Shown here: positions 33,676 to 43,454 of the stretch, one piece after another
How the letters are laid out: each line of letters opens with the position of its first letter
Position numbering within the stretch: the first letter of the stretch is position 1
Assembly (NCBI RefSeq): GCF_001746415.1
Contig: NZ_MEHJ01000002.1
Location: forward strand, 620,001 to 684,000
Length of the DNA: 64,000 nt
DNA from: Streptomyces agglomeratus
GTDB taxonomy: Bacteria > Actinomycetota > Actinomycetes > Streptomycetales > Streptomycetaceae
Direction of reading: 5' to 3'
Notes under the pieces: model-generated
What the model saw: the letters and a program-made list of their open reading frames with translations, nothing else
Database searches by the model: none
Told to the model about the DNA's origin: nothing
Made by a program: the position numbers and the translations under genes

Positions 33676-34566
33676 ATGGGAGCGTGTGTGCACCTCGCCC
33701 GCTATCAGCAAGCAGCGCTCAAAACCCTGCAGCCCACCACCGACGGCACCGACCCGGTCCTCATACCGCTCCTCGGCCTGGTCGGCGAGACCGGCTCCGT
33801 AGCCACCGCCTACAAAAAGCGCCTGCGCGATGGTGCCGACGCCAGCCCTTCCAAACAGCAACTGCGCGAGGAACTCGGCGACGTTCTGTGGTACACAGCC
33901 ACCCTGGCCCACCTCCTCGGCCTCGACCTAGAGGACATCGCCGCCGCCAGCCTGGAAAAGACCAAGGACCGCTGGCGCGCCACTCCCGACACCGAACGCC
34001 CCCGCTTCGACAGCGACTATCCGCCCCACGAACAACTGCCCCGCCGTACCACCGTCACCTTCACCCCCACCCTGCAGCCCGACGGCCGCACCGTCATCGT
34101 CCTCACCCGAGAAGACGGCACCCGCGCCGGCGACCCCCTCACCAGCGCAAGCCACATCGAGGACGACTACCGTTTCCACGACGCCTTCCACCTCGCCCAC
34201 GCCGCCGTCCTGGGCTGGTCACCCGTCAGCCGCTTCCTCCTCGACCGAAAACGCCGCAGCCGCCCCGGCATCGACGAAGCCGAAGACGGCGGCCGGGCCA
34301 TCGCCATCGAAGAAGGCATCAGCGCCCTCGTCTTCTCCTACGCCAGCCGCCACCACTACTTCGAAGACGACCGCCACGTCGACCACGAACTGCTCATCAC
34401 CATCGACCACATGACGGCCCACCTGGAAGTCAACGTGCTGCGCGCCGCTGACTGGGAGAAAGCGATCATGACCGGCTACACCGCCTGGCGGCAGCTGCGC
34501 AAGCACGGCGGCGGCCACCTCCAACTGGACCTGGACGCTCAGACGCTGACCTTCACCGAGCCCTGA
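33676..34566 (+). CDS. MazG-like nucleoside triphosphate pyrophosphohydrolase with extra C-terminal domain
   Basis: 296 residues. The N-terminal 105 residues are MazG-like: PLLGLVGETGSVATAYKKRL, LREELGDVLWYTATLAHLLG and DIAAASLEKTKDRW hold the acidic metal ligands (E-x3-E type and ExxD). These enzymes cut NTPs or dNTPs to monophosphate and pyrophosphate. Residues of about 120-296 form a second domain (TVTFTPTLQPDGRTVIVLTR, DDYRFHDAFHLAHAAVLGWS, AIAIEEGISALVFSYASRHH) rich in His and Glu, seen with MazG in some actinobacteria and of unknown role. It could supply dUMP or another monophosphate to the hydroxymethylase candidate. Confidence 0.8.
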   Translation: MGACVHLARYQQAALKTLQPTTDGTDPVLIPLLGLVGETGSVATAYKKRLRDGADASPSKQQLREELGDVLWYTATLAHLLGLDLEDIAAASLEKTKDRWRATPDTERPRFDSDYPPHEQLPRRTTVTFTPTLQPDGRTVIVLTREDGTRAGDPLTSASHIEDDYRFHDAFHLAHAAVLGWSPVSRFLLDRKRRSRPGIDEAEDGGRAIAIEEGISALVFSYASRHHYFEDDRHVDHELLITIDHMTAHLEVNVLRAADWEKAIMTGYTAWRQLRKHGGGHLQLDLDAQTLTFTEP

Positions 34567-35038
34567 TCTGCCGAGCATGGCCGCAGCGCTGACGGGCAGA
34601 CGCTCCGACCGGCCATGACCTATCCGGGGGACGAGGCAGGGATAGCCCAACAGCCGCCGACGGTGCGGGTACGGACAGCGCCGGGCGAGGGAAATGCTCG
34701 CCAACGGAGCGAACTGGCGATCAGCGCCAGAGGACCCTGTCCACGTGGGCAACGATGACGGCGCCAAGACAGCCGCCAACACAGCTCCATGGGACGCAGG
34801 TGACATCCATCGGAGCTTCAGCAGGCCGGGTCTTAACGGTCCACGGCTGCGGCAAGTGGGAGATGTGCTCTTGGTGGTCAGCCGGGGCTTGTGCTGGCTG
34901 CCAGGGCCGGCAGGGTGGTGCCGTGCTGCTCGTCGAAGTCGTGCCCGGGACCTCAGGCCCCTGTCGCCCGCCCTAGCATGGTGCGCACAGCAAGGAGGCT
35001 CCCTCAAGGAGACACCAAGGCCTTGAGAGGAGCGATGG

Positions 35039-38000
35039 ATGCAGGAAACCAGACGAGGCGCGCTCGGAGGGGCGAGTAGCGAGGCCGGTGCCAGTCACCG
35101 GGCCGGAATCGCCGCCCTAGTCGCCGTCTACGGTCTGCTGGGGGAGCCGGTTCCTTGGCTGCGGTCGCAAGCGGCTCCCGTTCTCCTGCGCATGGAGGCG
35201 GACCTCCATGTCGATGACGTCGTCGTCGATCTCGCGGACGGCACCAGAGCGTTCATGCAGGCCAAGCTGTCCACGGGTGACAAGGCATTCAAGGACACGG
35301 TGGACCAGTGGCGCCGGGCTGTCACCTCGGGGGAATGCCGGCCGGGCGACGAACTGCTCTTTGTTGTCACCAGGTCCACGCCGTCGTTGGACCGCATGGC
35401 CGAGGCTCTTGTGACCCACCAAAGTGGTGCATCGCTGACTGCGCCGGCCGCGAGGCAGCTCGATAGGCTGCGTCGCCTAACTCACGACCACGGTCTGGAC
35501 CAGGTGGCTACAGCACAGCTGCTGGCTGCGGCGAAAGTCTGTGCCCTGGACGCCCGTGACGACGGCCCGAACGAGGCGCTGGGCGCGGCCTGTATGAACG
35601 CGGCCGTCGTCCCCGTGGGCCACGGCCGGGCGGCCTTTCGTGCGATGAAGGCGGCAGCGCGTGTTCAGGCCGAACAGCGCACCGCTTCGGAGCTGCATGG
35701 CTGGCGAGGCTGGCTCACCGGCGCCCGCCTCCCCTTGACCGCTGACGCGGCAGGCACCCCTGCAGCACGGCTGGAGGCACTGGACCAGGCGCTTGCCAAC
35801 TACCGAGAGAAGTGGGCAGCCGAGCAGGACATCCTTCCTCTCGCCGACCTCGGCCTGGGCCTGACATCGATGACCGTGCCCGGCGCCACCGGTGACCTCA
35901 GAGCAACACCACCGCTCCAAGGGCCTGGCCGCGACAAGCTGGTCGACGCGGCACGCCGTCAAGGCCGTCTCTTCCTGGTCGGGCCTCCAGGGTCGGGCAA
36001 GACGGTGGCCTCGCGCCTCCTCGCAGCCCATTGGGCAGGACGCGACATCGCGCCGGTCCCGGTGTGGCTGCCTCTGCGGCAGCTGGTGCCCCTCCTGGCC
36101 CCTGTGGGCCCCTACAGGCTAGAACCAGCCGACCTCGTGCAGGCAGCCATCGGCACCACGCAGCCCCTCCTCGCAGAGGCACTGCTGACGCGCATCAACC
36201 GCGGTGAGGCACTCATCGTTCTCGATGCCCTCGACGAAGTCCACGAGCGGCAGGACGCCGTGGTGGAAGCCGTCGCCGGCCTGCTTGACCGACTGCCCTT
36301 CGAACTCGACGTCGTGGTCACCTCCCGTCACTCCTGTCTCCAAGCGGCTGCCCGCCTCCAGCTTCCCGTCTACGAACTGCACACTCCACACAGCCTGACC
36401 AGCTCACTCGACCAGCTTTTGGAGACCCTCGCCGAGCGATTCGTCGACGTCGCCGGCCACAATGACTGGATCGCGGACCGCCGTCGGCGCGTCGAACATT
36501 CCCGACGGGTCGAACGCGACCTGTGGCGTGTCCCGCTCTTGGCCACACTGATGGTGCTGCTCATCGCCGAGCGCCCCGTGGCCACTCTGCCCGGCAACCG
36601 GGCCCGCCTACTCACCGAAGTGATCGACAGCAGCGTCCGACAATGGGAGATGCGCCGCTCGAGGCTGACCATGCCGGACACGGACCCCCAGCTGACCGCC
36701 GACATTCTCATTGACTGCTTCGACGACATCGCACACCTCACAGCCACCGCCGCCACCGCCTCCTGGCACGACGCCCACCAAGCCGTCGGCGCCCGCCTTC
36801 AACGGCACTGGGGCAAACCTCCAGGCACAGCCGCGGCCATCGCACGCCATACGCTCGAATACTGGGACGCCACAGCCGGCGTGTTCATTACCGACACACC
36901 ACAAGGAACGCTCACCGCGCGCACGCGCCTTCTTGCCGAGATCGGCGAAGCGCGCTGGGCCATGCGAGACCCGCAGTCCATTCCCGCGTGGATGCACAGC
37001 ACGCTCACTGACCCGGAGCGCGCAGAAACCGCGCGGCTTGCCGCGAGCTTGTCCCCACAAGCCGCCGATACTCTCATAGAGCAGGCACTCAACGATGGCG
37101 GAACGCTGCTCGATCTGGTCCACGATGCCCTCGCCGACGGAACCGCGTTCGACAGCACTGCGCTGCACACCTACCGCCAAGCCCAGCTGACCCGCCTACC
37201 CGCCCTTCCTGACCGCAACCCGAAAACTCCTGGCGTTGCCATCGACCTTGACGAAGGCCGCTCCCCACGGGCGCAACTGGCTGCCAAGCTCGCGGAAGAA
37301 GACCTCGATGCGGCGCAAACCCAGCAGCTCATCCAGGCCGTCGGCAGTATGGGGCACGAGCAGCAAGCAGTGATCACCGCTCTGTGTACCCAGAGACAAG
37401 CCAGCAAGCGAGCCACCCCGCTCACTCCCCGCGAGCTCGACGTCCTCGAAGCTGGCCTCGCCGCAGCCGCGAGCACGGGCTCGAAGGACCGGGCAGAGAT
37501 CGCAGGTGTTGACCCACTCGTCCGCTTCGCGGTCGAGCATGGTCTCCTTAAGAGGCCGGACATGTTGCCCCACCTCGTAGGGGCTGCCCACCACGTCACC
37601 ATCGACACTTTCGAGTGGCTCGCGACCGCATTGCCTAAGCGCGGCCACCGCGGGGCCCTCGCCACCATTACCTCCGCCATCAAGACCGACAGCCTGACCG
37701 CATTTATCGACATGTACAAAGCGATGAGTGCCCCCCATGAGATCCTCGCCGAGCTCGACAGCACCCCCATCCAGCTCACCTCGACTCAGGCATGGCACCT
37801 CGACGAAGCCGCCACACTCGCCACAGCCATCACCACACGGAATCAGCCGGTCAGCCACATCGCCACAGCCGTCAAGCAGCACCCTGAGCTGACACGAGAA
37901 ATTCTCCGACTCCTCGTCCAAGCCAGCGGCCTGGATCGTGCCCTCATCAGCGCTCAATTCCGCAGTCTGCGAGGTGAAGCCTCCCGGCATCCGGACTGGG

Positions 38001-38611
38001 GACTCCTGCACCAGGCGAGCACCCGTACCCCAAACCTCAGGCTGCGCCCCGAGAGCATCGACACCGACCTGACCACCGAAGCCCTCACCAGCGGAAACCC
38101 CTGGCTCATCCGGCTCATTCTGAGGCTGGCCATCGAGACACGCTCCCTGCCCCAGGACTTCGCCGAACGCGTCCTGGAAATCCTCCCCGATATCGGACCC
38201 CCCGCCCGCATGAACACCGCAAGCCTTCTCGCCCTGCGCTGGCCCGATCTCGCCCTGCCCGAGGATGACGCCATAGTCAGAGCCGGTGCCGCAAGTGTCC
38301 GAGCTTCCCGTCTCAGCCAAGCCCAGCGGCACAACGACGCCCAACACATACTCACCGATCCGGACCTCCTTGTGCGCGCAGAGGTAGCCAAACGCCTGCG
38401 CGATGCCAACCCTGAGGAGCGGGCAATACTTGAGAAGGCACTGGCACGTCCCGCACGGCAGTGGACATGCATTCGCTGCGGGTCCGTCACCCCCAGCGAA
38501 GCCCAGCAGTGCGCTAAGGAACATCCGCGCCCCACCCCCAGCCTCACAGACCAGCGTGAGCCGGGGGATGGCACCGCGGTACGTCTGGGCCGGCATGAAG
38601 ACCGGCCATGA
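35039..38611 (+). CDS. NACHT/STAND NTPase with N-terminal nuclease-like domain
   Basis: 1190 residues; AGGAG six bases before the ATG. Residues 15-110 resemble the Cap4/DUF4297-type PD-(D/E)XK domain: ASHRAGIAALVAVYGLLGEP, then LHVDDVVVDLADGTRAFMQA with K76, i.e. D60 and QAK. The NTPase has Walker A GPPGSGKT (315-322), Walker B LIVLDALDE (392-400) and a sensor strand VVVTSRHSC. After about residue 560 come helical repeats for ligand recognition. The end has a CIRCGS...QQCAKEH zinc-ribbon-like motif. Such proteins recognise a phage component, oligomerise and degrade DNA. It stands alone; bases 34567-35038 upstream have no gene. Confidence 0.8.
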   Translation: MQETRRGALGGASSEAGASHRAGIAALVAVYGLLGEPVPWLRSQAAPVLLRMEADLHVDDVVVDLADGTRAFMQAKLSTGDKAFKDTVDQWRRAVTSGECRPGDELLFVVTRSTPSLDRMAEALVTHQSGASLTAPAARQLDRLRRLTHDHGLDQVATAQLLAAAKVCALDARDDGPNEALGAACMNAAVVPVGHGRAAFRAMKAAARVQAEQRTASELHGWRGWLTGARLPLTADAAGTPAARLEALDQALANYREKWAAEQDILPLADLGLGLTSMTVPGATGDLRATPPLQGPGRDKLVDAARRQGRLFLVGPPGSGKTVASRLLAAHWAGRDIAPVPVWLPLRQLVPLLAPVGPYRLEPADLVQAAIGTTQPLLAEALLTRINRGEALIVLDALDEVHERQDAVVEAVAGLLDRLPFELDVVVTSRHSCLQAAARLQLPVYELHTPHSLTSSLDQLLETLAERFVDVAGHNDWIADRRRRVEHSRRVERDLWRVPLLATLMVLLIAERPVATLPGNRARLLTEVIDSSVRQWEMRRSRLTMPDTDPQLTADILIDCFDDIAHLTATAATASWHDAHQAVGARLQRHWGKPPGTAAAIARHTLEYWDATAGVFITDTPQGTLTARTRLLAEIGEARWAMRDPQSIPAWMHSTLTDPERAETARLAASLSPQAADTLIEQALNDGGTLLDLVHDALADGTAFDSTALHTYRQAQLTRLPALPDRNPKTPGVAIDLDEGRSPRAQLAAKLAEEDLDAAQTQQLIQAVGSMGHEQQAVITALCTQRQASKRATPLTPRELDVLEAGLAAAASTGSKDRAEIAGVDPLVRFAVEHGLLKRPDMLPHLVGAAHHVTIDTFEWLATALPKRGHRGALATITSAIKTDSLTAFIDMYKAMSAPHEILAELDSTPIQLTSTQAWHLDEAATLATAITTRNQPVSHIATAVKQHPELTREILRLLVQASGLDRALISAQFRSLRGEASRHPDWGLLHQASTRTPNLRLRPESIDTDLTTEALTSGNPWLIRLILRLAIETRSLPQDFAERVLEILPDIGPPARMNTASLLALRWPDLALPEDDAIVRAGAASVRASRLSQAQRHNDAQHILTDPDLLVRAEVAKRLRDANPEERAILEKALARPARQWTCIRCGSVTPSEAQQCAKEHPRPTPSLTDQREPGDGTAVRLGRHEDRP

Positions 38612-38727
38612 CGGCTAACGGGGCGGAGGCACCGGGGCGGGCATCTGCCAGGCACCAATGGACGAGCCACGAGAGGCGGACTCCGTTGCTCACACCTTCC
38701 GTGCGGCCCTGGCGTGCCGGTGCGGCG

Positions 38728-39039
38728 TTAGCCGAAGAGGCTTTGCTGTGTTCCACGCGTGGCACTTCGCTGCACCGGGGTAGGTTGCGGGGGCGCCAGC
38801 GCCGCCAGCGCCTCACAGCAAGCGGCGCGCAGTTCGGGCAATGGCAGGCGGGCGCCTAGCAGGCGGAGGAACTCCTCGACGGTCCATACGACGAGTCGTC
38901 CCTGCCGGGCGAGGTACAGCCCGACCCGGCTCAGTGCGTACGCGTCCTCGTAGTCGAGAAGCAGATAGCCCGCGAGCTGGTGGATCTCCCTCTTCTCGCC
39001 GATGCGATCGGGGTGGATGGTCGCCTTGCAGTCGACTAG
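38728..39039 (-). pseudogene. C-terminal fragment of a hypothetical gene cut by IS elements
   Basis: Reverse strand gives a clean frame: VDCKATIHPDRIGEKREIHQ, LAGYLLLDYEDAYALSRVGL, LARQGRLVVWTVEEFLRLLG, ending TRGTQQSLFG and TAA at 38728. The D-C-K block resembles the core of a PD-(D/E)XK-like fold and similar sequences occur as full Streptomyces proteins, but no function is known. The gene is interrupted at the CTAG target of the IS701-type element; its 5' part is not found on the far side. Confidence 0.6.
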
Positions 39040-40465
39040 TAGTACTTCGTTAGGTTGATTTGATCTCGGGCTGCCGGGTTGGGCATGCTGCTCTGATGGA
39101 GCTGGGGGAGATCGAGCAACTCCGGGGCGAGCTGGGCGAGTTCGTGGCTGAGGTGTTCGCGTCGGTGCCGCGGAGGGATCAGCGGGCGAAGGGTGACTGC
39201 TACCTGCGGGGGTTGATGCTGGACGGTCGCAGGAAGTCGATCCAGCCGATGGCCGAGCGGCTGCCGGACGGCGACATGCAGGCCTTGCAGCAGTTCGTGA
39301 ACCAGTCTCCGTGGGACCACGTGGCGGTGTTGCGGGCGGTAGCCGTCAAGACGGTTCCCGTCGTCGATCCGATGGTGTGGGTGATCGACGATGTGTCGTT
39401 CCCCAAGGACGGGAAGATGTCGGTGGGGGTGGCCCGGCAGTGGTGCGGGGCGTTGGGCAAGCAGTCGAACTGCCAGGTCGCGGTCAGCCTGCACGCCGCG
39501 TCCGACACCGCTTCCGTGCCGATCTCGTGGCGGCTGTTCCTGCCGGCCGAGTGGCAGGACGACACCGCGCGCCGGGCCAAGGCGGGGGTGCCCGAGGAGG
39601 TGGGGCACCGGGAGAAGTGGCGTCTGGCCCTGGACCTGATCGACGAGGCGATCGGCTGGGGCCTGGAACCCAAGGTGATCGTCGCGGATGCCGGGTACGG
39701 CCAGAACAACGCCTTCCGGCAGGCTCTGGCCGACCGTGGTCTGGACTTCGTCGTCGCCGTCCGGGCGGATGAATCCGCTCACCCGGCCGACGCTGTCCCC
39801 ACCGCCCCCGCCTGGAGCGGAACCGGACGCAAACCCGCTGTCCGCTACCGCACCAAGGCTTCCTCCCTGAAGGACCTGGCCACCGGGACCGGACGCAAGG
39901 CATACCGGCAGGCCACTTGGCGCACCGGTTCGCGCGGTGCGATCGCTCAAGATTCAAAGTCGAGACGGTGCGTCCGGCCGGCGTCGCGGCCCGCAGGCAC
40001 GCCATCGCCCGGGCTGGCGGCTCCACCGCCTGGGACGGTGTTCTGCCCACGGCGACACTGCTGAGCGAGTGGCCCACCGGCGAGAAAGCGCCCACCGAGT
40101 ACTGGCTGACCAGCCTGCCCGCCGACACCCCGCTGCGGCAACTGGCCCGACTCGCGAAGATGCGCTGGAGGATCGAGCACGACTACCGCGAGATGAAGCA
40201 CGGCCTGGGACTGGACCACTTCGAAGGCCGCACCTGGCGCGGCTGGCACCACCACGCCACCCTCGTCACCGCCGCCCACGCCTTCTGCACCCTCCGCCGC
40301 CTGGACCCAAAAGCAACAGCGCCGGCCTGACCTTCTACCAGGTCCTCCACACCATGCAGGACCTGTTGCTCTGCTGGACCGGCGCATGCCCCACCTGCCA
40401 TCGCCAGCTACCACCCCGAAGGCGAAGACAACAGACCCTCTCCAGCCCGACCTAACGAAGTACTA
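39040..40465 (+). mobile_element. IS701-family element
   Basis: 1426 bp bounded by perfect 16-bp inverted repeats TAGTACTTCGTTAGGT and flanked by CTAG on both sides (39036-39039, 40466-40469), the YTAR target type of this family. It inserted exactly at the left border of the neighbouring IS630 element, whose first bases complete the CTAG. Confidence 0.9.
39096..40450 (+). pseudogene. IS701-family transposase with two frameshifts
   Basis: Starts MELGEIEQLRGELGEFVAEV, continues WVIDDVSFPKDGKMSVGVAR (first Asp) and KVIVADAGYGQNNAFRQALA (second Asp). At about 39935 the frame changes to SRFKVETVRPAG, then LAKMRWRIEHDYREMKHGLG (Glu), and near 40330 a second change leads to GLTFYQVLHTMQDLLLCWTG. 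As read, the protein cannot be made. The ends are fresh, so sequencing error or very recent decay are both possible. Confidence 0.75.
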
Positions 40466-40468
40466 CTA

Positions 40469-41622
40469 GTGTCCTGCGCCAGTAGTTGATCGTTAGTTTG
40501 TCTATGACTGCTTCTGCAGATGTGCCGGTGCCACGTCGTGGCCCGAAGTTGGAACCGTTGTTATTGTCGCCCGATGAGCGTGTGGTGTTGGAGCGTTGGG
40601 CCCGGCGGGCGTCGTCCGCGCAGGCAGTGGCGTTGCGGGCCCGCATTGTGCTGGCGTGTGCCGGCGCTGATGTTCCACCGATTGTCGTGGTGGCGCGGGA
40701 GTTACGTATCGCGGCGGACACGGTCCGCAAGTGGCGCCGCCGGTTTCTGACCGCCCGGCTGGACGGGTTGGTGGACGAGCCCCGGCCGGGCCGGCCGCCC
40801 ACCATCAGCGTCGACCAGGTGGAGGCGGTCGTGGTCAGCACGTTGGAGGAGATCCCGAAGAACGCCACTCACTGGTCGCGGTCATCGATGGCCGACCGCA
40901 GCGGTCTGTCGAAGTCGACCGTGGGCCGGATCTGGCGGAAGTTCCAGCTCAAGCCGCATCTGACCGACACCTTCAAACTGTCGACGGATCCGCTGTTCGT
41001 GGAGAAGGTCTACGACGTGGTGGGGCTGTATTTCAACCCGCCCGAAGGCGCGGTGGTGCTGTCGGTGGACGAGAAGTCGCAGATCCAGGCGCTGGACCGC
41101 TCCCAGCCGGTACTACCGATGATGCCGGGCATGCCCGAGCGCCGCACCCATGACTACGTCCGCAACGGTCTGACCACCTTGTTCGCAGCCTTCGACGTCG
41201 CGACCGGAGAAGTCATCACCTCCCTGCACCGCAGGCACCGGGCAGCGGAGTTCAAGAAGTTCCTCGCCAAGATCGATAAAGAGGTTCCTGGGCACCTGCA
41301 GGTCCACTTGATCTGTGACAACTATGGCACCCACAAGACCCCAGCCATCAAAGCATGGCTGGCCAAACACCCACGTTTCCACCTGCACTTCACACCTACC
41401 GGCTCCTCCTGGATCAACCAGGTGGAGCGGTGGTTCGGCTTCCTCGCCGACCAGAAGATCCGCCGCGGCGCCCACAAGAGTGTGCGCTCCCTGGAAGCCG
41501 ACATCCGGGCCTGGGTCAAGCAGTGGAACGAGAACCCGACCCCGTTCACCTGGACCAAGACAGCCGAAGAAATCCTCGACTCACTCGCCCGCTTCTGCCA
41601 ACGGATCTCTGGCGCAGGACAC
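40469..41622 (+). mobile_element. IS630-family element
   Basis: 1154 bp with terminal repeats GTGTCCTGCGCCAG and its perfect complement, and TA at both borders, the universal IS630 target. Contains one intact transposase gene. Confidence 0.85.
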
Positions 41623-41625
41623 TAG
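40504..41625 (+). CDS. IS630-family transposase
   Basis: 373 residues from the ATG at 40504. N-terminal helix-turn-helix region LSPDERVVLERWARRASSAQ and VARELRIAADTVRKWRRRFL. Catalytic residues: VVLSVDEKSQIQALDRSQPV (Asp), HLICDNYGTHKTPAIKAWLA (Asp), TGSSWINQVERWFGFLADQK (Glu). The stop uses the TA target duplication plus the next G, so it depends on the insertion site. Intact and possibly active. Confidence 0.9.
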   Translation: MTASADVPVPRRGPKLEPLLLSPDERVVLERWARRASSAQAVALRARIVLACAGADVPPIVVVARELRIAADTVRKWRRRFLTARLDGLVDEPRPGRPPTISVDQVEAVVVSTLEEIPKNATHWSRSSMADRSGLSKSTVGRIWRKFQLKPHLTDTFKLSTDPLFVEKVYDVVGLYFNPPEGAVVLSVDEKSQIQALDRSQPVLPMMPGMPERRTHDYVRNGLTTLFAAFDVATGEVITSLHRRHRAAEFKKFLAKIDKEVPGHLQVHLICDNYGTHKTPAIKAWLAKHPRFHLHFTPTGSSWINQVERWFGFLADQKIRRGAHKSVRSLEADIRAWVKQWNENPTPFTWTKTAEEILDSLARFCQRISGAGH

Positions 41626-41709
41626 TGCCGCATCAGGCAACGTTCGCCCTCTCATGGTGTGTCGCTCGATTCGCTGCGGTGGGCGGTACCCGACGGTCAG
41701 AATGGTCAG

Positions 41710-42350
41710 GTGGCTGAACGTGTGCAGGTCCGGGAGATTGATGATGACGAGGGCCGGCGGTTGCTGCGGATCGTCCGCAGAGGCACCGGATCGGTGGTGA
41801 CCTGGCGGCGGGCCCAGATGGTGCTGTTATCCGCGCAAGCCATGCCTGTGGCGAAGATCGCCGAAGTGACGTTCACCAGTGCGGACCGGGTCCGGGACGT
41901 GATCCACAACTTCAACACCGACGGGTTCGACGCGCTCTACCCGAAGTACAAGGGCGGCCGACCGAGAACCTTCACCCTCCCCGAACGCCGGGAGATCAAG
42001 AAGATCGCCATGTCCAAGCCGGTCGAGCACGGCCTGCCGTTTTCGACCTGGAGCCTGGCCAAGCTGGCCGACTTCCTGGTCGCCGAGGGGGTGGTCGACG
42101 ACATCAGCCACGAGGGCCTTCGGGGCATGCTCCGCGAGGAGGGCGTCTCGTTTCAACGTGTGAAGACCTGGAAGACCTCCCGCGACCCGGACTACGCGGC
42201 CAAGAAGGCCCGGGTCGAGCATCTCTATGCGATCGCCGACGGCGAGGTCGTACCCGAGGAGGGTGAGCCCGAAGTCGTCCTCTGCATGGACGAGTTCGGG
42301 CCGCTCAACCTCCAGCCACACCCCGGCCGGCCTATATCCAACCCGTACGT
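41710..42350 (+). pseudogene. second IS630-type transposase, C-terminally truncated
   Basis: Reads VREIDDDEGRRLLRIVRRGT, MPVAKIAEVTFTSADRVRDV, FDALYPKYKGGRPRTFTLPE, then FSTWSLAKLADFLVAEGVVD and EPEVVLCMDEFGPLNLQPHP (first Asp). It breaks off before the second Asp and the Glu. The left inverted-repeat-like sequence begins right at the TA of the neighbouring element (GTGCCGCATCAGGCAACG). Different subgroup from the intact copy beside it. Confidence 0.75.
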
Positions 42351-42474
42351 GTCTCGTTGCCAAGGGGGTGGCGGGGCAGCGGCATCGTTTCTGCGGTGAA
42401 TCGCACCACCCGGGCGAGTGAGCAGCCGGGCATCCTCGCCCGCCCGTTGCGCGCGCCCCGCTATCCATGCGTTC

Positions 42475-43134
42475 GTGATCAAAAACCTGAAGCGCGTCCT
42501 CACGGCCGCAGCACTCGCCTTCATTCCCGTGACCGTCTCCCCGCCGGTCCACGCCGCCGAGACTCTTCCTCTCGGCGCCGCGGTCCACCACCTCGAGACC
42601 GCCGACGAATCCCGTGAGGGGTACACGCGCGACAAGTTCCGCCACTGGAACACCGGACAGAACCCCACGGACGGCTGCAACACCCGCAATGAGGTCCTGA
42701 TCGCGGAGGCAGTCGAGCCGCCGACCGTCGGCCCTGGCTGCAGGCTGACCGGCGGAACCTGGTGGTCGTACTACGACGCGACCACCGTCTCCGGCCCCTC
42801 CGGCCTGGACATCGATCACATGGTGCCCCTCGCCGAAGCATGGGACTCCGGCGCATCAGCCTGGACCGCGCAGCGCCGTGAGGTGTACGCCAACGACCTG
42901 GGCGCTCCGACCTCGCTGGTCGGCGTCACCGCCCGCTCGAACCGCAGCAAGTCCGACCAGGACCCCGGCACGTGGATGCCGCTGGCCGGTGAAGTCCACT
43001 GCCAGTACGCCGCGGAATGGACCGCGACCAAGCTCCGCTGGAACCTGTCCGTCGACCCGCAGGAACAAGCCGAGCTGCTCGACCTGGCCGAGCAGTGCCC
43101 CGCCACGGAGGTCCACTTCGAGCTGGCTCCGTAG
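42475..43134 (+). CDS. secreted HNH (DUF1524-type) nuclease
   Basis: 219 residues from a GTG. A Sec signal peptide is clear: KNLKRVLTAAALAFIPVTVS with a cleavage site after VHA. The mature part has DGCNTRNEVLIAEA, then the catalytic SGLDIDHMVPLAEAWDSGAS (D-H pair), AQRREVYANDLGAPTSLVGV and ARSNRSKSDQDPGTWMPLAG, with CQYAAEWTATKLRWNLSVD near the end. Such proteins are extracellular metal-dependent DNases used for nutrition or competition. No immunity gene is needed for a purely extracellular enzyme, and none is visible. Confidence 0.85.
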   Translation: MIKNLKRVLTAAALAFIPVTVSPPVHAAETLPLGAAVHHLETADESREGYTRDKFRHWNTGQNPTDGCNTRNEVLIAEAVEPPTVGPGCRLTGGTWWSYYDATTVSGPSGLDIDHMVPLAEAWDSGASAWTAQRREVYANDLGAPTSLVGVTARSNRSKSDQDPGTWMPLAGEVHCQYAAEWTATKLRWNLSVDPQEQAELLDLAEQCPATEVHFELAP

Positions 43135-43146
43135 GAGGAACGTGGA

Positions 43147-43179
43147 CCGCCCCTGGGTGGCTTTGGGCCCCAGGGGCGG
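43147..43179 (+). terminator. hairpin terminator after the secreted nuclease gene
   Basis: CCGCCCCTGGG and its perfect complement with an 11-base loop begin 12 bases after the stop. Confidence 0.65.
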
Positions 43180-43454
43180 CGGCGCGGCCGACCAAGGGGC
43201 CCTCTCCGTCGCACCGGGCCCCTGAACCCGGCCCATAGGCGACAGCGGGACTCCCCGACGGATCCCGTTCCTGAACCGCCAGTCGGGACAGGCTCGCTGT
43301 TTGGGATGAGGCGGAAGGCTGGTCGGGTGAGTCTGCCGGTTCAGCTGCTCCGCTTCCTGGGCCGTCCGGTTCCAGCAGTTCGATTAGACCAGGCGCTGGC
43401 TCCGAGCAGAGGAGTGGCGCCAGGCTTAGCGCGCTGCCTGCCGGGGCTATGCCG

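Noticed and set aside
37196..38596. 466-codon minus-strand frame inside the NACHT gene
   Set aside because: Antisense shadow; no motif and no ribosome site.
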